DNA of 64,000 bases from Polluticaenibacter yanchengensis (GTDB lineage: Bacteria > Bacteroidota > Bacteroidia > Chitinophagales > Chitinophagaceae), in contig JAQGEF010000002.1 of assembly GCA_027854065.1 (NCBI GenBank), positions 1 through 64,000 on the forward strand. Reading direction: 5' to 3'. This document shows positions 19,434-29,033 of this stretch, one piece after another. The stretch's first letter is position 1, and each line of letters opens with the position of its first letter. Under the pieces are notes generated by a model. That model was not told where the DNA came from. It ran no database searches and saw nothing but the letters and a program-made list of their open reading frames with translations. Position numbers and translations under genes: made by a program.

Positions 19434-20426
19434 ATGGAATGGAATAATCTGCACGAGGTACTTCGTGCGTTATATGATGATATGATGCCGCTTGCCGGAG
19501 ATATGGCTGGAGTGGCCAAAGGTCTTGCTGGATTAGGTGCTTTGTTTTATGTAGCATTAAAGGTCTGGCAGGCTTTAAGCCGGGCGGAACCAATTGATGT
19601 ATTCCCCATGCTAAGACCATTTGCATTAGGACTCTGTATTATGTTTTTCCCCACAATAGTATTGGGAACAATGAATACAGTGCTGAGTCCGATTGTTTCC
19701 GGTACGCATGCCATACTGGAAGACCAGGTGCTTGACCTGAATAAGTTGCAACAACAAAAGGATAAGCTGGAATATGAGGCGATGGTAAGGAATCCGGAAA
19801 CCGCCTATATCGTTTCGGATGAAGAGTTCGATAAGAAGCTGGATGAGCTCGGATGGATGCCTTCTGATCTTGCTACAATGGCCGGTATGTATATGGACAG
19901 ACAGGCTTACAAGATAGAAAAGGCGATTAAGGACTGGTTCAGGAATTTACTGGAATTATTGTTTCAGGCTGCGGCGTTGGTAATAGATACCATCAGGACA
20001 TTTTTTCTGATTGTTTTATCCATACTAGGGCCCATCGCCTTTTCCTTATCGGTCTGGGACGGTTTTCAGTCTACACTCACACAATGGCTCACGCGGTATA
20101 TTAGTGTTTATCTCTGGCTACCCGTTTCCGACCTGTTTAGCTCAATGTTGGCAAGGATTCAATCTCTGATATTGGAAAGAGATATAGAGCAGTTATCAGA
20201 TCCGAGTTATATACCGGATTCTTCCAATACTGTTTACATCATCTTCATGATTATCGGTATTATCGGGTATTTCACTATTCCGACAGTAACCGGTTGGATT
20301 ATTCAGGCAGGTGGTGCGGGTAACTTCAGTAGAAATGTAAACCAGGCCGCTATGAAAACAGGAAATATAGCCGGTGCCGGTACCGGATCTGTAGCTGGAA
20401 ATATCAGTGGTCAATTAATGAAATAA
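19434..20426 (+). CDS. traJ: TraJ, polytopic VirB6-like protein
   Basis: This 330-residue protein has several membrane helices (about 33-50, 62-82, 177-200, 205-215 and 275-300). It has the typical features PMLRPFALGLCI, a soluble middle with LGWMPSDLATMAGMYM, and a Gly-rich tail (GNIAGAGTGSVAGNISG). It is the inner-membrane channel component of the transfer system and follows traI by 2 bp. Confidence 0.88.
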   Translation: MEWNNLHEVLRALYDDMMPLAGDMAGVAKGLAGLGALFYVALKVWQALSRAEPIDVFPMLRPFALGLCIMFFPTIVLGTMNTVLSPIVSGTHAILEDQVLDLNKLQQQKDKLEYEAMVRNPETAYIVSDEEFDKKLDELGWMPSDLATMAGMYMDRQAYKIEKAIKDWFRNLLELLFQAAALVIDTIRTFFLIVLSILGPIAFSLSVWDGFQSTLTQWLTRYISVYLWLPVSDLFSSMLARIQSLILERDIEQLSDPSYIPDSSNTVYIIFMIIGIIGYFTIPTVTGWIIQAGGAGNFSRNVNQAAMKTGNIAGAGTGSVAGNISGQLMK

Positions 20427-20446
20427 CAATTTTAAGCAACAGAAAA

Positions 20447-21070
20447 ATGGAATTCAAAACACTACGAAACATAGAAAACAGTTTCAAACAAATCAGGTTG
20501 TATGCCATTGTCTTTTCATTTCTCTGCATATGTGTTGTAGGATTTTCCGTATGGAAATCCTACAGCTTTGCGGAGCAACAAAGGCAGAAAGTCTATGTAC
20601 TGGATAACGGTAAATCCTTAATGGTGGCACTTTCACAGGATGCTAACATCAACCGGCCTGTAGAAGCAAGAGAACATGTGCGCAGGTTTCACGAATTATT
20701 TTTTACCCTGGCGCCTGATAAAAACGCGATAGAAAACAATATGAAGCGTGCATTTGACATGGCTGACAAGTCAGCATTTGACTATTACAAGGACCTTTCG
20801 GAAAAAGGTTATTATAACCGTATTATTTCAGGGAATGTTCAGCAGCGGATAGAGGTGGACAGTGTGGTCTGTAATTTCGACAACTACCCTTATGCAATAA
20901 AAACCTATGCCAGGCAATACATCATTCGTTCAAGCAATGTAACCAAACGCAGCCTGGTTACCTCATGTCTGCTGATTAATTCCGTCCGTTCTGACAATAA
21001 CCCCCAAGGCTTCAATATTGAAAAATTCAGTGTACTGGAAAATAAGGATATAGAAGTGGTTGACCGATAA
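20447..21070 (+). CDS. traK: TraK, VirB8-like inner-membrane protein
   Basis: This 207-residue protein has one membrane helix at ~17-35 and a periplasmic domain with the conserved REHVRRFHELFFTLAPD block, NNMKRAFDMAD and the YPYAIKTYARQYIIRSSN segment. These mark TraK, the VirB8-like scaffold of Bacteroidota transfer systems. The end overlaps the earliest possible traL start by 11 bp. Confidence 0.88.
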   Translation: MEFKTLRNIENSFKQIRLYAIVFSFLCICVVGFSVWKSYSFAEQQRQKVYVLDNGKSLMVALSQDANINRPVEAREHVRRFHELFFTLAPDKNAIENNMKRAFDMADKSAFDYYKDLSEKGYYNRIISGNVQQRIEVDSVVCNFDNYPYAIKTYARQYIIRSSNVTKRSLVTSCLLINSVRSDNNPQGFNIEKFSVLENKDIEVVDR

Positions 21071-21080
21071 AAAAATAACT

Positions 21081-21350
21081 ATGAAAACTTTAAGAAAATC
21101 TATTCAGTTATGGTTTGACAGACTTGATGAACGATGGAGAAATCTCCCGATGAAAACCCAGCATCGCTATACACTTTGGTTCTTCACAGGCTATTTTATA
21201 TTAAGCGTGATGGTTATTCTAAATGTATTTATCAGTTCCGGAAGGCAGGGCCGCGAAATCAGAATTGAGCATATTGAAAATCCAATATTTAAACAACCTA
21301 ATCCTGCCGGTACCATTATGGACAGCAGTAATTTAAATCAATTTAAATAA
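21081..21350 (+). CDS. traL: TraL, DUF3989 membrane protein
   Basis: I chose the start at 21081, which gives 89 residues; a start at 21060 would add seven residues and overlap traK. The protein has a basic soluble lead (WFDRLDERWRNLP), one membrane helix (LWFFTGYFILSVMVILNVF) and a short polar tail. This is the DUF3989/TraL pattern. Its role is structural and poorly defined. It lies 6 bp before traM. Confidence 0.8.
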   Translation: MKTLRKSIQLWFDRLDERWRNLPMKTQHRYTLWFFTGYFILSVMVILNVFISSGRQGREIRIEHIENPIFKQPNPAGTIMDSSNLNQFK

Positions 21351-21356
21351 GAGATT

Positions 21357-22703
21357 ATGAAGGATAATAACAGTCATAAAATGAACATAAAGGTGGAGGA
21401 TTCAAAAGAAAAAAAATCCGACAGTATGTTTCAGGGTACTAATCCGAATAAGATGGAGAAATTAAAGAAGCCAATTATTTTCGGACTAATGGCCATTGTT
21501 TTTGCAGGGTGTATGTACCTCATCTTTAAACCATCCGGCAAAAAGGATAAAATACAGGATATTGGTCTGAATATCGATGTACCGCAGGCTTCCGATGCAG
21601 GCATGCAATCCAATAAACAAAAAGCTTATGAAGAGGCTTTACTGGAGGAAAGGCAACAGGAAAGAAAAAATGGGCTGATGTCTTTGTCAGATTACTGGAA
21701 TAATGATACCGAAGAACCAGAGGAGTCTGATGCTTTATCTGAAAGCGACGGGTCAGGCGGTATGTACTCAACACCTTTTAACGCCCGTAATAATAATGGT
21801 AATTCCGCATTAAACAGCTACCGTAACGCACAAAGCGCTCTCCATTCATTTTACGGTAATGACAATAGTGAAAATCAGGAACTGCGTAATCAGATTGATG
21901 ATTTAAAACAGCAATTAAGTGATCGCGATGCAGTTCCTCAGCCTTTTACGATCAATGATCAACTTACGCTTATGGAAAAGTCTTATGAAATGGCTTCAAA
22001 GTATTTGCCCTCGAGTACCAATCCCAAAACTGATGGCCAGGTTGTTGATACTTTAAAAAGCGATAAAGCTCCATCACAAAAGGAAACGTTTGTTGCATTT
22101 ACACCCGCACGGAAAACGGCTGTTTCGGCTTTGTACAGAGAGCTGTCCAATAATGAATTTTTAGAAAATGTCAATGGAGACCGAAACTGGGGATTTTATA
22201 CGGCGGGAACTTCGGAGCAGGTGTCCCAACCCAAAAATAGTATTCGTGCCTGTGTACAAGCTACACAGGTAATAAGCGGAGAGTCTGTCGTAAAATTAAG
22301 ATTACTTGAAGCGGCAAAAACACAACATTATATCATTCCTGCCGGCACTATCCTGGCTGCTAATGCCAAATTCAATAATAGCCGCCTGGCTTTAAAAATA
22401 AATTCCATAGAGCTGGAAGGCAACATTATCCCGGTGGACATTAGCATCCATGACCTTGATGGACAAATCGGATTACATGTTCCATATTCGCCTGAAACGA
22501 ACGCTATGAATGAAATAGCTTCCAATATGGGCCAGTCTGCAGGTACCAGTATAATGATGGCCCGTTCAGCCGGACAACAAATGGCAGGTGACTTAAGCCA
22601 GGGATTAGTTCAAGGCGTTACCGGTTATTTTTCTAAAAAAGTCCGTACCCCAAAAGTGACGCTAAAAGCCGGCCACCAGGTATTCCTTGTTTCAAAAAAA
22701 TAA
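21357..22703 (+). CDS. traM: TraM, VirB10-like protein
   Basis: This 448-residue protein has a short cytosolic lead, a membrane helix at ~40-57 (IIFGLMAIVFAGCMYLIF), a variable Asn/Ser-rich and coiled middle (ENQELRNQIDDLKQQL), and a conserved C-terminal domain (FYTAGTSEQV, IRACVQATQVI, HYIIPAGTILAAN, VPYSPETNAMNEIA, KVTLKAGHQVFLV). It links the inner and outer membrane parts of the mating pore. The C-terminus overlaps only an unlikely extended traN start. Confidence 0.9.
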   Translation: MKDNNSHKMNIKVEDSKEKKSDSMFQGTNPNKMEKLKKPIIFGLMAIVFAGCMYLIFKPSGKKDKIQDIGLNIDVPQASDAGMQSNKQKAYEEALLEERQQERKNGLMSLSDYWNNDTEEPEESDALSESDGSGGMYSTPFNARNNNGNSALNSYRNAQSALHSFYGNDNSENQELRNQIDDLKQQLSDRDAVPQPFTINDQLTLMEKSYEMASKYLPSSTNPKTDGQVVDTLKSDKAPSQKETFVAFTPARKTAVSALYRELSNNEFLENVNGDRNWGFYTAGTSEQVSQPKNSIRACVQATQVISGESVVKLRLLEAAKTQHYIIPAGTILAANAKFNNSRLALKINSIELEGNIIPVDISIHDLDGQIGLHVPYSPETNAMNEIASNMGQSAGTSIMMARSAGQQMAGDLSQGLVQGVTGYFSKKVRTPKVTLKAGHQVFLVSKK

Positions 22704-22728
22704 TTCTAACCATTCAAAGAAAGACAAT

Positions 22729-23628
22729 ATGAAAACAATCATTAAAAGTTTAATGGTCTTAGTCTGCATACTTAGTAGCTATAGCTGGACCATAGCCCAA
22801 AAAGGAGATATCAATACTTCTAAACTGACTATCGGAAAAGTAGATCCTTACGAGATGACAGTTACCTACAATAAAACTTCACATATTATTTTTCCTGCTG
22901 CTATCCGGTATGTGGACCTGGGAAGTGAGTTTCTTATTGCAGGGAAAGCAGATGATGCGGAAAATGTTTTACGCATAAAAGCCGCTGTGAAGGATTTTCC
23001 GGAAGAGACTAATTTTTCGGTTATAACAGAGGATGGCAGGTTTTATAATTTCAATGTATATTATAGTCAATACCCGGAAAGTCTTAATTACGATTTGCTA
23101 AAGATGCAAAAGACTTCTGATAAACATAATAACGATGTATTGTTTAAAGACCTGGGCAATCATTCTCCGTCGGTAGCTGGATTAATCATGCGGACGCTTT
23201 ACAAGCGGGATCACCGTACAATCCGCCACATTGGAGCAAAAAGTTATGGGATACAATTTTTATTAAAAGGGCTTTATGTCCATAACGGCAAATATTATTT
23301 TCATACAGAACTGCGTAACAAAAGCAATGTACCTTTTAAGATAGATTTTGTCAATTTTAAAATCGTAGATAAAAAACTGGCAAAAAGAACAGTCATTCAG
23401 GAAAGAGCATTGCCACCATTACGAACTTACAAGCCGTTATTGGAAATACCGGGCAACAATAAAGAGCAAAATATATTTCTGCTTGACCTTTTTAGTATTA
23501 CGGATGATAAAGTTTTGCTCATTGAAATATTTGAAAAAAACGGTGGCCGGCAACAGGTTCTCCAGGTCGAGAACGCAGACCTTGTAAATGCAAAGGTTCT
23601 TAAAAACATGCTAGTAAAAATTAATTAA
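22729..23628 (+). CDS. traN: TraN, DUF4138 VirB9-like protein
   Basis: The start at 22729 gives 299 residues with a proper signal peptide ending at IAQ (~residue 24). The mature part has the TraN blocks VTYNKTSHIIFPAAIRYVDLGS, NVLRIKAA, TNFSVITEDGRFYNFNVYYS and YFHTELRNKSNVPFKIDFV. It is an outer-membrane-associated periplasmic component comparable to VirB9. It lies 25 bp after traM. Confidence 0.9.
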   Translation: MKTIIKSLMVLVCILSSYSWTIAQKGDINTSKLTIGKVDPYEMTVTYNKTSHIIFPAAIRYVDLGSEFLIAGKADDAENVLRIKAAVKDFPEETNFSVITEDGRFYNFNVYYSQYPESLNYDLLKMQKTSDKHNNDVLFKDLGNHSPSVAGLIMRTLYKRDHRTIRHIGAKSYGIQFLLKGLYVHNGKYYFHTELRNKSNVPFKIDFVNFKIVDKKLAKRTVIQERALPPLRTYKPLLEIPGNNKEQNIFLLDLFSITDDKVLLIEIFEKNGGRQQVLQVENADLVNAKVLKNMLVKIN

Positions 23629-23642
23629 TTCAATTATCATCC

Positions 23643-24200
23643 ATGAATAGAATCATATTAATTATCGTAATGGTGCTGGCTTGTATTTATACCCAGGCCC
23701 AACGGATGCTTCCTGGGCAAAAGGGATTAGAAATCAGTACCGGCATATTGGCTGCTAGTGAAATTGACCAACATTATTTCATCAATTTATCTCTCACCAT
23801 AAATGGCAAGAGCAAAGGTTACTGGATACTCGGTACTGAATACACCCATCAATCAGCAGATCATAAAATACTTCAGATTCCACTTGAAACCTATACGGCA
23901 GAAGGTGGCTATAGTCTTAGAATGATTGCAAATCCCCGGAAAAGTATCAATTTGAATGCGGCAGTATTATGCATCGCCGGCTATGAAACCATCAATCGTG
24001 GAAGGGAAACACTCCCGGATGGTGCAGTTATCCAAAATAAGGAGGGTTTCATATATGGAGCAGGCGGACGATTATCATTAGAAACCTATCTGGGAGACAA
24101 GTTTACCATAGTATTTCAAGGTAAGGTCAAAATACTTTGGGGTACATCAAGGGATTCATTCCGGCCTGGTGCCGGTTTGGGTTTAAGGTATAATTTCTAA
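23643..24200 (+). CDS. traO: TraO conjugal transfer protein
   Basis: This 185-residue protein has a signal peptide (cut after TQAQ, ~20). The mature part has alternating beta-strand character and ends in GAGLGLRYNF, an outer-membrane-barrel-like terminus. The QRMLPGQKGLEI start and family size match TraO. It is probably in the outer membrane. It starts 14 bp after traN. Confidence 0.82.
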   Translation: MNRIILIIVMVLACIYTQAQRMLPGQKGLEISTGILAASEIDQHYFINLSLTINGKSKGYWILGTEYTHQSADHKILQIPLETYTAEGGYSLRMIANPRKSINLNAAVLCIAGYETINRGRETLPDGAVIQNKEGFIYGAGGRLSLETYLGDKFTIVFQGKVKILWGTSRDSFRPGAGLGLRYNF

Positions 24201-24223
24201 CATATTTAAAATCATAAGGTAAC

Positions 24224-24658
24224 ATGAGAGCAATACAATTTAAAAACAGAATAGTAGGGGGGCTAATTCTCCTTTTATGTATGGTGATGCTAAACAGTTC
24301 CTGCAATAAGGATAAACTGGATATTCAAATGGATTTTCCGTTTGAGTTAAATGTAATGCCGGTACCTAAAGGCGTAGCCAAAGGGAAGACCGTTGAAATA
24401 AGAATGACGATAAAGTCATCGGGTAACTACCAGGGAACAGAATATTTTATCCGGTACTTCCAGTTTGATGGTACAGGAACCTTACGATACTGGCATGAAG
24501 CGCCTTATGAACCTAATGATCTGTATCTCCTTGCAGAGAAAGAATTCAGGTTATACTACACATCTGCCTCAACGGTTTCTCAATCTTTTGATATCTGGGT
24601 TTCTGATAGTTTTGGTAATGAAAAGCAGATGAGTTTTCAGTTTAATAATATTGATTAA
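24224..24658 (+). CDS. traQ: TraQ, DUF3872 lipoprotein
   Basis: This 144-residue protein has a lipoprotein signal (LNSSC, Cys ~27) and an Ig-like beta domain with DFPFELNVMPVPKGVAKGKTVEIR, TEYFIRYFQFDG and FDIWVSDSFGNEKQ, the DUF3872 features. It closes the tra operon. The primase gene traP, which often lies before traQ, is absent. Confidence 0.82.
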   Translation: MRAIQFKNRIVGGLILLLCMVMLNSSCNKDKLDIQMDFPFELNVMPVPKGVAKGKTVEIRMTIKSSGNYQGTEYFIRYFQFDGTGTLRYWHEAPYEPNDLYLLAEKEFRLYYTSASTVSQSFDIWVSDSFGNEKQMSFQFNNID

Positions 24659-24679
24659 TCGATATTTTTCAGACCAAAC

Positions 24680-24788
24680 GAGGATGTCTCAAAAGGTTTT
24701 TGAAGGCTCTGAGAATCGCGTATTTGATTTCACACTCCATCACCTTACCGAATAAAAAGAGGGGGTCTCGGACTTTTGAGACACCCTC
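24680..24788. repeat. MITE-like element bounded by 16-bp inverted repeats
   Basis: The arms GAGGATGTCTCAAAAG (24680-24695) and CTTTTGAGACACCCTC (24773-24788) match at 15 of 16 positions. The right part also folds as a strong hairpin (AAGAGGGGGTCTC against GAGACACCCTCTT) starting near 24757. Ends of the form GAGGxTGTCTCAAAAG resemble those of full-size insertion sequences in this phylum. There is no transposase inside and no clear target duplication. The hairpin may end the tra transcript. Confidence 0.6.
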
Positions 24789-25329
24789 TTATAAAAGGTA
24801 TTGTAAAAGTATGTAATTTAAAGTGTTGGACTATCTGAGTTATTTCTAACGAGTGTAAAGCATGCCTATATTTCAGGTCGTGGGAACTGTTTTTTTCAAT
24901 AAGAATTATTGATCGATTAAGCATTGTATTCATTCCGGCAAAGAATCCAAAAGTTAATAATACCTAAACTAAGAATCGAATATTATGAACGCATAAGTTG
25001 ATTTTAATTATATAAACTTTTTATGGAGGTATAGAAAAATGTAAGTTTATGACTATTAAATGATAATTATACAAGAATGATAATTAATTATACAATAGAT
25101 TTCCGAAATTAAGCAAGACCTTTATAAAGCAAATATAAACTTCGCAAGTTTATTAGATGTGAGTGAAGAAAATAAAATTAGAAAGCGATATAAAAGGTGT
25201 AATTGATCAAGCTACTGATTAAATGCTTTAAAAAGATTTGTAAAAAGAATATTTTTAAAGATTGCTGAACAGTTGCAAATATTTTATACTATACTCTTTA
25301 CATAGTATTTTTATAAAGGAATCAATAAA
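24789..25329. other. A+T-rich intergenic stretch before the cupin gene
   Basis: There is no convincing gene. A sequence beginning ATGATAATTATACAA near 25060 is nearly repeated at 25077. The cupin promoter should lie in the last 100 bp but no clear element is visible. Confidence 0.4.
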
Positions 25330-25674
25330 ATGAAAATCTACGAAGAAATGGATAAAAGTAAATCACATATCATCATTGAGATTACTGAGTATATCCCTAA
25401 TGCAGTGGTTAGTAGAACAATCATAAAGAAAACAACAGGAAATATTACAGCAACATCTATGGCGATTGGTGAAGAACTAGGGGAAAAAACAAGTCCATTT
25501 GATACTTATGTACAAATTATTGATGGTGCAGCTCAAGTGAAAATTAATGAAAAAAATATCCTCTTGGAATTAGGGGAAGGTATTATCATTCCTGCACATG
25601 CTAAACATAGTTTTACCGCGAATGAGCAGTTCAAAATGATAACCACGGTAATAAAAAGTGGGTACGAACTTTAA
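25330..25674 (+). CDS. cupin-domain protein
   Basis: This 114-residue protein is a single small beta-barrel. It has PFDTYVQIIDGAAQVKI, LLELGEGIIIPAHAKHSFTA and a last strand KMITTVIK, which match cupin motifs 1 and 2. The usual HxH of motif 1 is not obvious (PFDT), while the second motif keeps PAHAKH. The ligand is unknown. It stands alone between two long A+T-rich gaps. Confidence 0.75.
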   Translation: MKIYEEMDKSKSHIIIEITEYIPNAVVSRTIIKKTTGNITATSMAIGEELGEKTSPFDTYVQIIDGAAQVKINEKNILLELGEGIIIPAHAKHSFTANEQFKMITTVIKSGYEL

Positions 25675-26255
25675 TAAAACTCAAAATGCGTTTTTTAATG
25701 AATGTCTGAATTTTATATTCAAAAAAGAAACATAGGAAAAGGTAGTAAATAATATTACGACTGAAAGTTTGAACTACATAGGTAATATTTTGCAAAAATA
25801 TTTAGTAAGATAACTTATAAAAGAACTTTTTTGAAAGATCCAATGAGAAATCGAATTTGCATAAAGTGTCGTTGATATAATGTTGCATAATAACTGTGCC
25901 TGTAACTAGGTCTTTGCGTTCATATTTTAAGTAGTAAAATCATGGTTTATAATAATTATCAGTTTTTTGGAATGCACTTTATAGGATGGATTATTTGGAT
26001 CACCATATTCATAAGAATTATAGCTATGAGATATTTCAGAACAAAAAAGTGAATAAAATACACTGTCTGTGTGTGATACATAGGATAATTTTTTTAATCC
26101 TATGAATAATTTATGTTGAAATTAACCTTTCGCATTTAATCCTATAAATTGAGCTATATTTATTGAATAAAATGTGACCATGTTATTGTGTTAATAGCAT
26201 GCTCTGAAGTTACATGGGACATGTTAGGCATGTATGAGTTTATTCAATGTGAAAA
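25675..26255. other. A+T-rich intergenic stretch
   Basis: About 580 bp with no supported gene. A short AGGAT / ATCCT hairpin lies near 26081-26100. Confidence 0.4.
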
Positions 26256-26816
26256 ATGAAACTATACATCAAATATATGGTCAGTTTGCGCTGTAAAATG
26301 ATGGTAAAATCAGAATTGGAAAAACTGGGTTTGCACTATGTAAATGTAGATCTGGGAATGATTGAAATTCTGGAGAACATTACAACTGAGCAGCGCATGC
26401 AATTGAAAGCAAATTTGCTGAAATCAGGCTTGGAGTTACTGGATGATAAAAAAAGTATATTGATCGAAAAGATCAAGAATGTGATTATTGAAATGATCCA
26501 CTATTCTGATGAATTACCTACTGAAAACTATTCTGATTATATCAGTGGGAAGTTAGGATATGATTACACTTATCTTGCCAATACTTTTTCTGAAGTAAAA
26601 GGAATTACCATACAACAGTTCATTATTGTTCATAAAATTGAACGCGTAAAAGAACTATTGTTGTACAATGAACTTAATCTTACTGAGATATCGTATAAGT
26701 TACATTATAGTAGTGTTGCACATTTATCTAATCAGTTTAAAAAAGTGACGGGACTCTCACCATCTTTCTATAAACATTTGAAACAAAAAAGGAAAGATAA
26801 TTTAGAGAATCTGTGA
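26256..26816 (+). CDS. AraC-type regulator with HMA-like N-terminal part
   Basis: This 186-residue protein ends in an AraC helix-turn-helix pair: YDYTYLANTFSEVKGITIQQFI, VKELLLYNELNLTEISYKLHYSSVAHLSNQFKKVTGLSPSFYKH. The first ~75 residues look like a heavy-metal-associated fold (MVSLRCKMMVKSELEKLGLHY). In related regulators that first loop would normally carry two cysteines; here only one remains. It may sense a metal or have lost that ability. It stands alone, so targets are unknown. Confidence 0.75.
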   Translation: MKLYIKYMVSLRCKMMVKSELEKLGLHYVNVDLGMIEILENITTEQRMQLKANLLKSGLELLDDKKSILIEKIKNVIIEMIHYSDELPTENYSDYISGKLGYDYTYLANTFSEVKGITIQQFIIVHKIERVKELLLYNELNLTEISYKLHYSSVAHLSNQFKKVTGLSPSFYKHLKQKRKDNLENL

Positions 26817-26913
26817 TATTTGCAAGGAATTTCATGTAGAGTGTAATGATCTTTTGATACAAAGTATTCAACTTTGACAGGTAATAATTTAGTTACAATT
26901 AATCCGAATTATA

Positions 26914-27138
26914 ATGTCAACAAGTCAAAACAAAGTTAGCGATGCATTTAAAATTACAGGCAACTGGACACTACAATCTAAAAGACTTCAGGAAAAATTT
27001 TCGCAACTAACAGATGATGATCTTAAGCTGGAAATAGGTAAAGAAGAGCAGCTGCTTACGAAAGTAGCTACAAGGATAAATAAAGGTAGAAATGAAGTGA
27101 TTAATATCATCAATAAAACTCAGAGAGAAACAACTTAA
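26914..27138 (+). CDS. CsbD-like stress protein
   Basis: This 74-residue hydrophilic protein has the CsbD/YjbJ pattern: ITGNWTLQSKRLQEKFSQLTDDDLKLEIGKEEQLL, then a helical NKGRNEVINII. Such small proteins accumulate under general stress in many bacteria; their molecular role is unknown. It precedes the lipoprotein and GH130 / glycosyltransferase genes in the same direction. Confidence 0.75.
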   Translation: MSTSQNKVSDAFKITGNWTLQSKRLQEKFSQLTDDDLKLEIGKEEQLLTKVATRINKGRNEVINIINKTQRETT

Positions 27139-27387
27139 CTTAATCAAATAAAAATTAAATTATACCCTATAGCAAAAAACTGTCCTGGTTCATGTATGGA
27201 AACATAAAAGAGTGGAATTCAATAAATCTGCTCTTTTTTGTATTAAACCATTCTCACCTAAAGTATGTATACGCCTTCTTTAGATCTTAAATGACTGACG
27301 TGTGAATCATGTAACATTCATTCAAACAGGTGTAATGATTGATAGCATAATTATTATCAACTTTACTAATGTAACATTGTTGTTGCA

Positions 27388-27987
27388 ATGAAAATGTGTT
27401 TTATGAAAAATAAAGAGAATAAAAAGGGTTTCACCCCAAACCGAAAAGTGATAAAAGACGTAAGAGGTCAGCTGGATTTTAAATATGAAGATGAATCAGA
27501 TGATAAAAGCACTTTTAAAAGACGCTTATTAACAAACAAACGAAGAAATTCCAAAAATATTTTTACTTTTTTAATAATGTGCAGTTTAGCGCTTTTATCA
27601 AGCTGTAATTATACCGGTAAGAAGGTTAGCCATTCAGATTTAGAGCACACCGGTAAATCTGCGAATATGAATAACGATGAGTTTATGGCAGATGTTGAGA
27701 AATTTAAGGCAGAGACACATGAGACCCTAAGCTTGAACGATAAAAATATTTCGATTATTAATATGGAATTAATCAAGGACTCAGCCGGTCATTTGCTGAA
27801 ATACAAGCAAAGAATTGACCTGTGTGATCAAAAAAATGATGAATTAAAAAGTCGGATAAATGAGTATAGTGTCAACAGTTTGGAAAATTGGTTGTGGTTC
27901 AAGTCTGAATTTACTAAAAATATTGATGAATTGGATTTAGAACTAAAAAGATTATTAAGGGAAAGTAGTAATAAGAATAATCTATAA
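27388..27987 (+). CDS. hypothetical lipoprotein-like protein with long N-terminal extension
   Basis: This 199-residue protein has ~55 charged residues before a hydrophobic stretch (IFTFLIMCSLALLSSC, Cys 73) that looks like a lipobox. No later start codon lies close to the signal, so either the extension is real or the gene is an old fusion. The mature part is helical and highly charged (KFKAETHETLSLNDKN, ELDLELKRLLRESS). It lies 8 bp before the GH130 gene, so it is probably in one transcript. Not recognised. Confidence 0.55.
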   Translation: MKMCFMKNKENKKGFTPNRKVIKDVRGQLDFKYEDESDDKSTFKRRLLTNKRRNSKNIFTFLIMCSLALLSSCNYTGKKVSHSDLEHTGKSANMNNDEFMADVEKFKAETHETLSLNDKNISIINMELIKDSAGHLLKYKQRIDLCDQKNDELKSRINEYSVNSLENWLWFKSEFTKNIDELDLELKRLLRESSNKNNL

Positions 27988-27995
27988 TAATTACT

Positions 27996-29033
27996 ATGAT
28001 ACAAGTATTAAAAGAGGGGATAATTTTAACGAAAACGAATTTGAACTTTGAATGTGAGGGAGTCCTTAATCCAGCTGTTATTAAAACTGGAAATAGAATA
28101 CATCTTTTTTATAGGGCTGTGGCGAAAGGTAATTTTTCCAGTATCGGATACTGCTTACTCAGCAAGCCATTGACAATTAATTATAGGAATGAAAGTCCTG
28201 TATTATTTCCTCAGTTCGATTACGAACTTCATGGAGTGGAAGATCCTAGAATTACAGAAATAGAAGGGGTCTATTATCTTACTTATACGGCTTACGACGG
28301 TATTAATGCTTTAGGGGCAGTAGCTGTATCAAAAGATCTTATCAACTTTGAAAAGCAAGGTATTATTGTACCGTTGATTACTTATACAGAATTTAAATAT
28401 CTTACGACTATCAACGCTAAGATTGATGAAAAATATCATCGGTATAATAGAAGTATTCATATTCATAAAAAGAAAGGAGCAAAAGTGTTTGTATGGGATA
28501 AAAACTTAATGTTTTTTCCCAGAAAAATAAGAGGCAAATTTTATGTTCTACATCGGATTAAGCCTGATATCCAAATTGTTGTGTTCAATGATTTTAAAGA
28601 GTTAACTATCGAATTTTGGCGGGATTACTTCACCAATTTTGCAAAATACATTGTGCTTACGCCAAGATATAAGCATGAGGTCAGTTATATAGGAGGAGGT
28701 TGTCCCCCCATTGAAACAGCATTTGGCTGGTTGTTGATATATCATGGTGTACATGACACTGTAAAAGGATATATTTATTCATCCTGTGCAGCATTATTGG
28801 ACCTTCAAAACCCGGAGAAAGAAATTGCGCGATTGCCATATCCTTTATTTAAACCGGAACATGATTGGGAACTTAAAGGTGAAGTTAATAACGTATGTTT
28901 CCCCACTGGGGCCATTGTAGTGGAAGAGCGGTTGTTCATCTACTATGGAGCCGCAGACGAACGGATTGCATGCGCTTCTATAAATTTGGCAGAATTAATT
29001 AATGAGTTGTTAAACTATAAGAATGAAAAATAA
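27996..29033 (+). CDS. GH130-family glycoside phosphorylase
   Basis: This 345-residue five-bladed propeller enzyme has a GVLNPAVI start, HLFYRAV, the GVEDPRI block with the catalytic Asp 83, a conserved GGGCPPIET and an IYYGAADERIACAS end. These are GH130 marks; characterised members release mannose-1-phosphate from beta-mannosides. The specific substrate cannot be read here. It overlaps the following glycosyltransferase by 11 bp, so both should act on one glycan. Confidence 0.85.
   Translation: MIQVLKEGIILTKTNLNFECEGVLNPAVIKTGNRIHLFYRAVAKGNFSSIGYCLLSKPLTINYRNESPVLFPQFDYELHGVEDPRITEIEGVYYLTYTAYDGINALGAVAVSKDLINFEKQGIIVPLITYTEFKYLTTINAKIDEKYHRYNRSIHIHKKKGAKVFVWDKNLMFFPRKIRGKFYVLHRIKPDIQIVVFNDFKELTIEFWRDYFTNFAKYIVLTPRYKHEVSYIGGGCPPIETAFGWLLIYHGVHDTVKGYIYSSCAALLDLQNPEKEIARLPYPLFKPEHDWELKGEVNNVCFPTGAIVVEERLFIYYGAADERIACASINLAELINELLNYKNEK

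Larger units (their letters stand above)
7107..24658. mobile_element. conjugation module of a CTnDOT-type integrative element, probably disabled
   Basis: The contiguous set rteC, mobB, mobA, traA, traB, traD-like, traE, F, G, I, J, K, L, M, N, O and Q is the standard transfer module of Bacteroidota conjugative transposons. A reversed three-gene cassette (12904-15409) interrupts it. traG carries an in-frame stop, and no mobC, traP, integrase or excisionase is seen within the module. The outer ends of the element cannot be fixed from this window; tRNA-Asp at 50660 is one candidate border. Confidence 0.8.
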
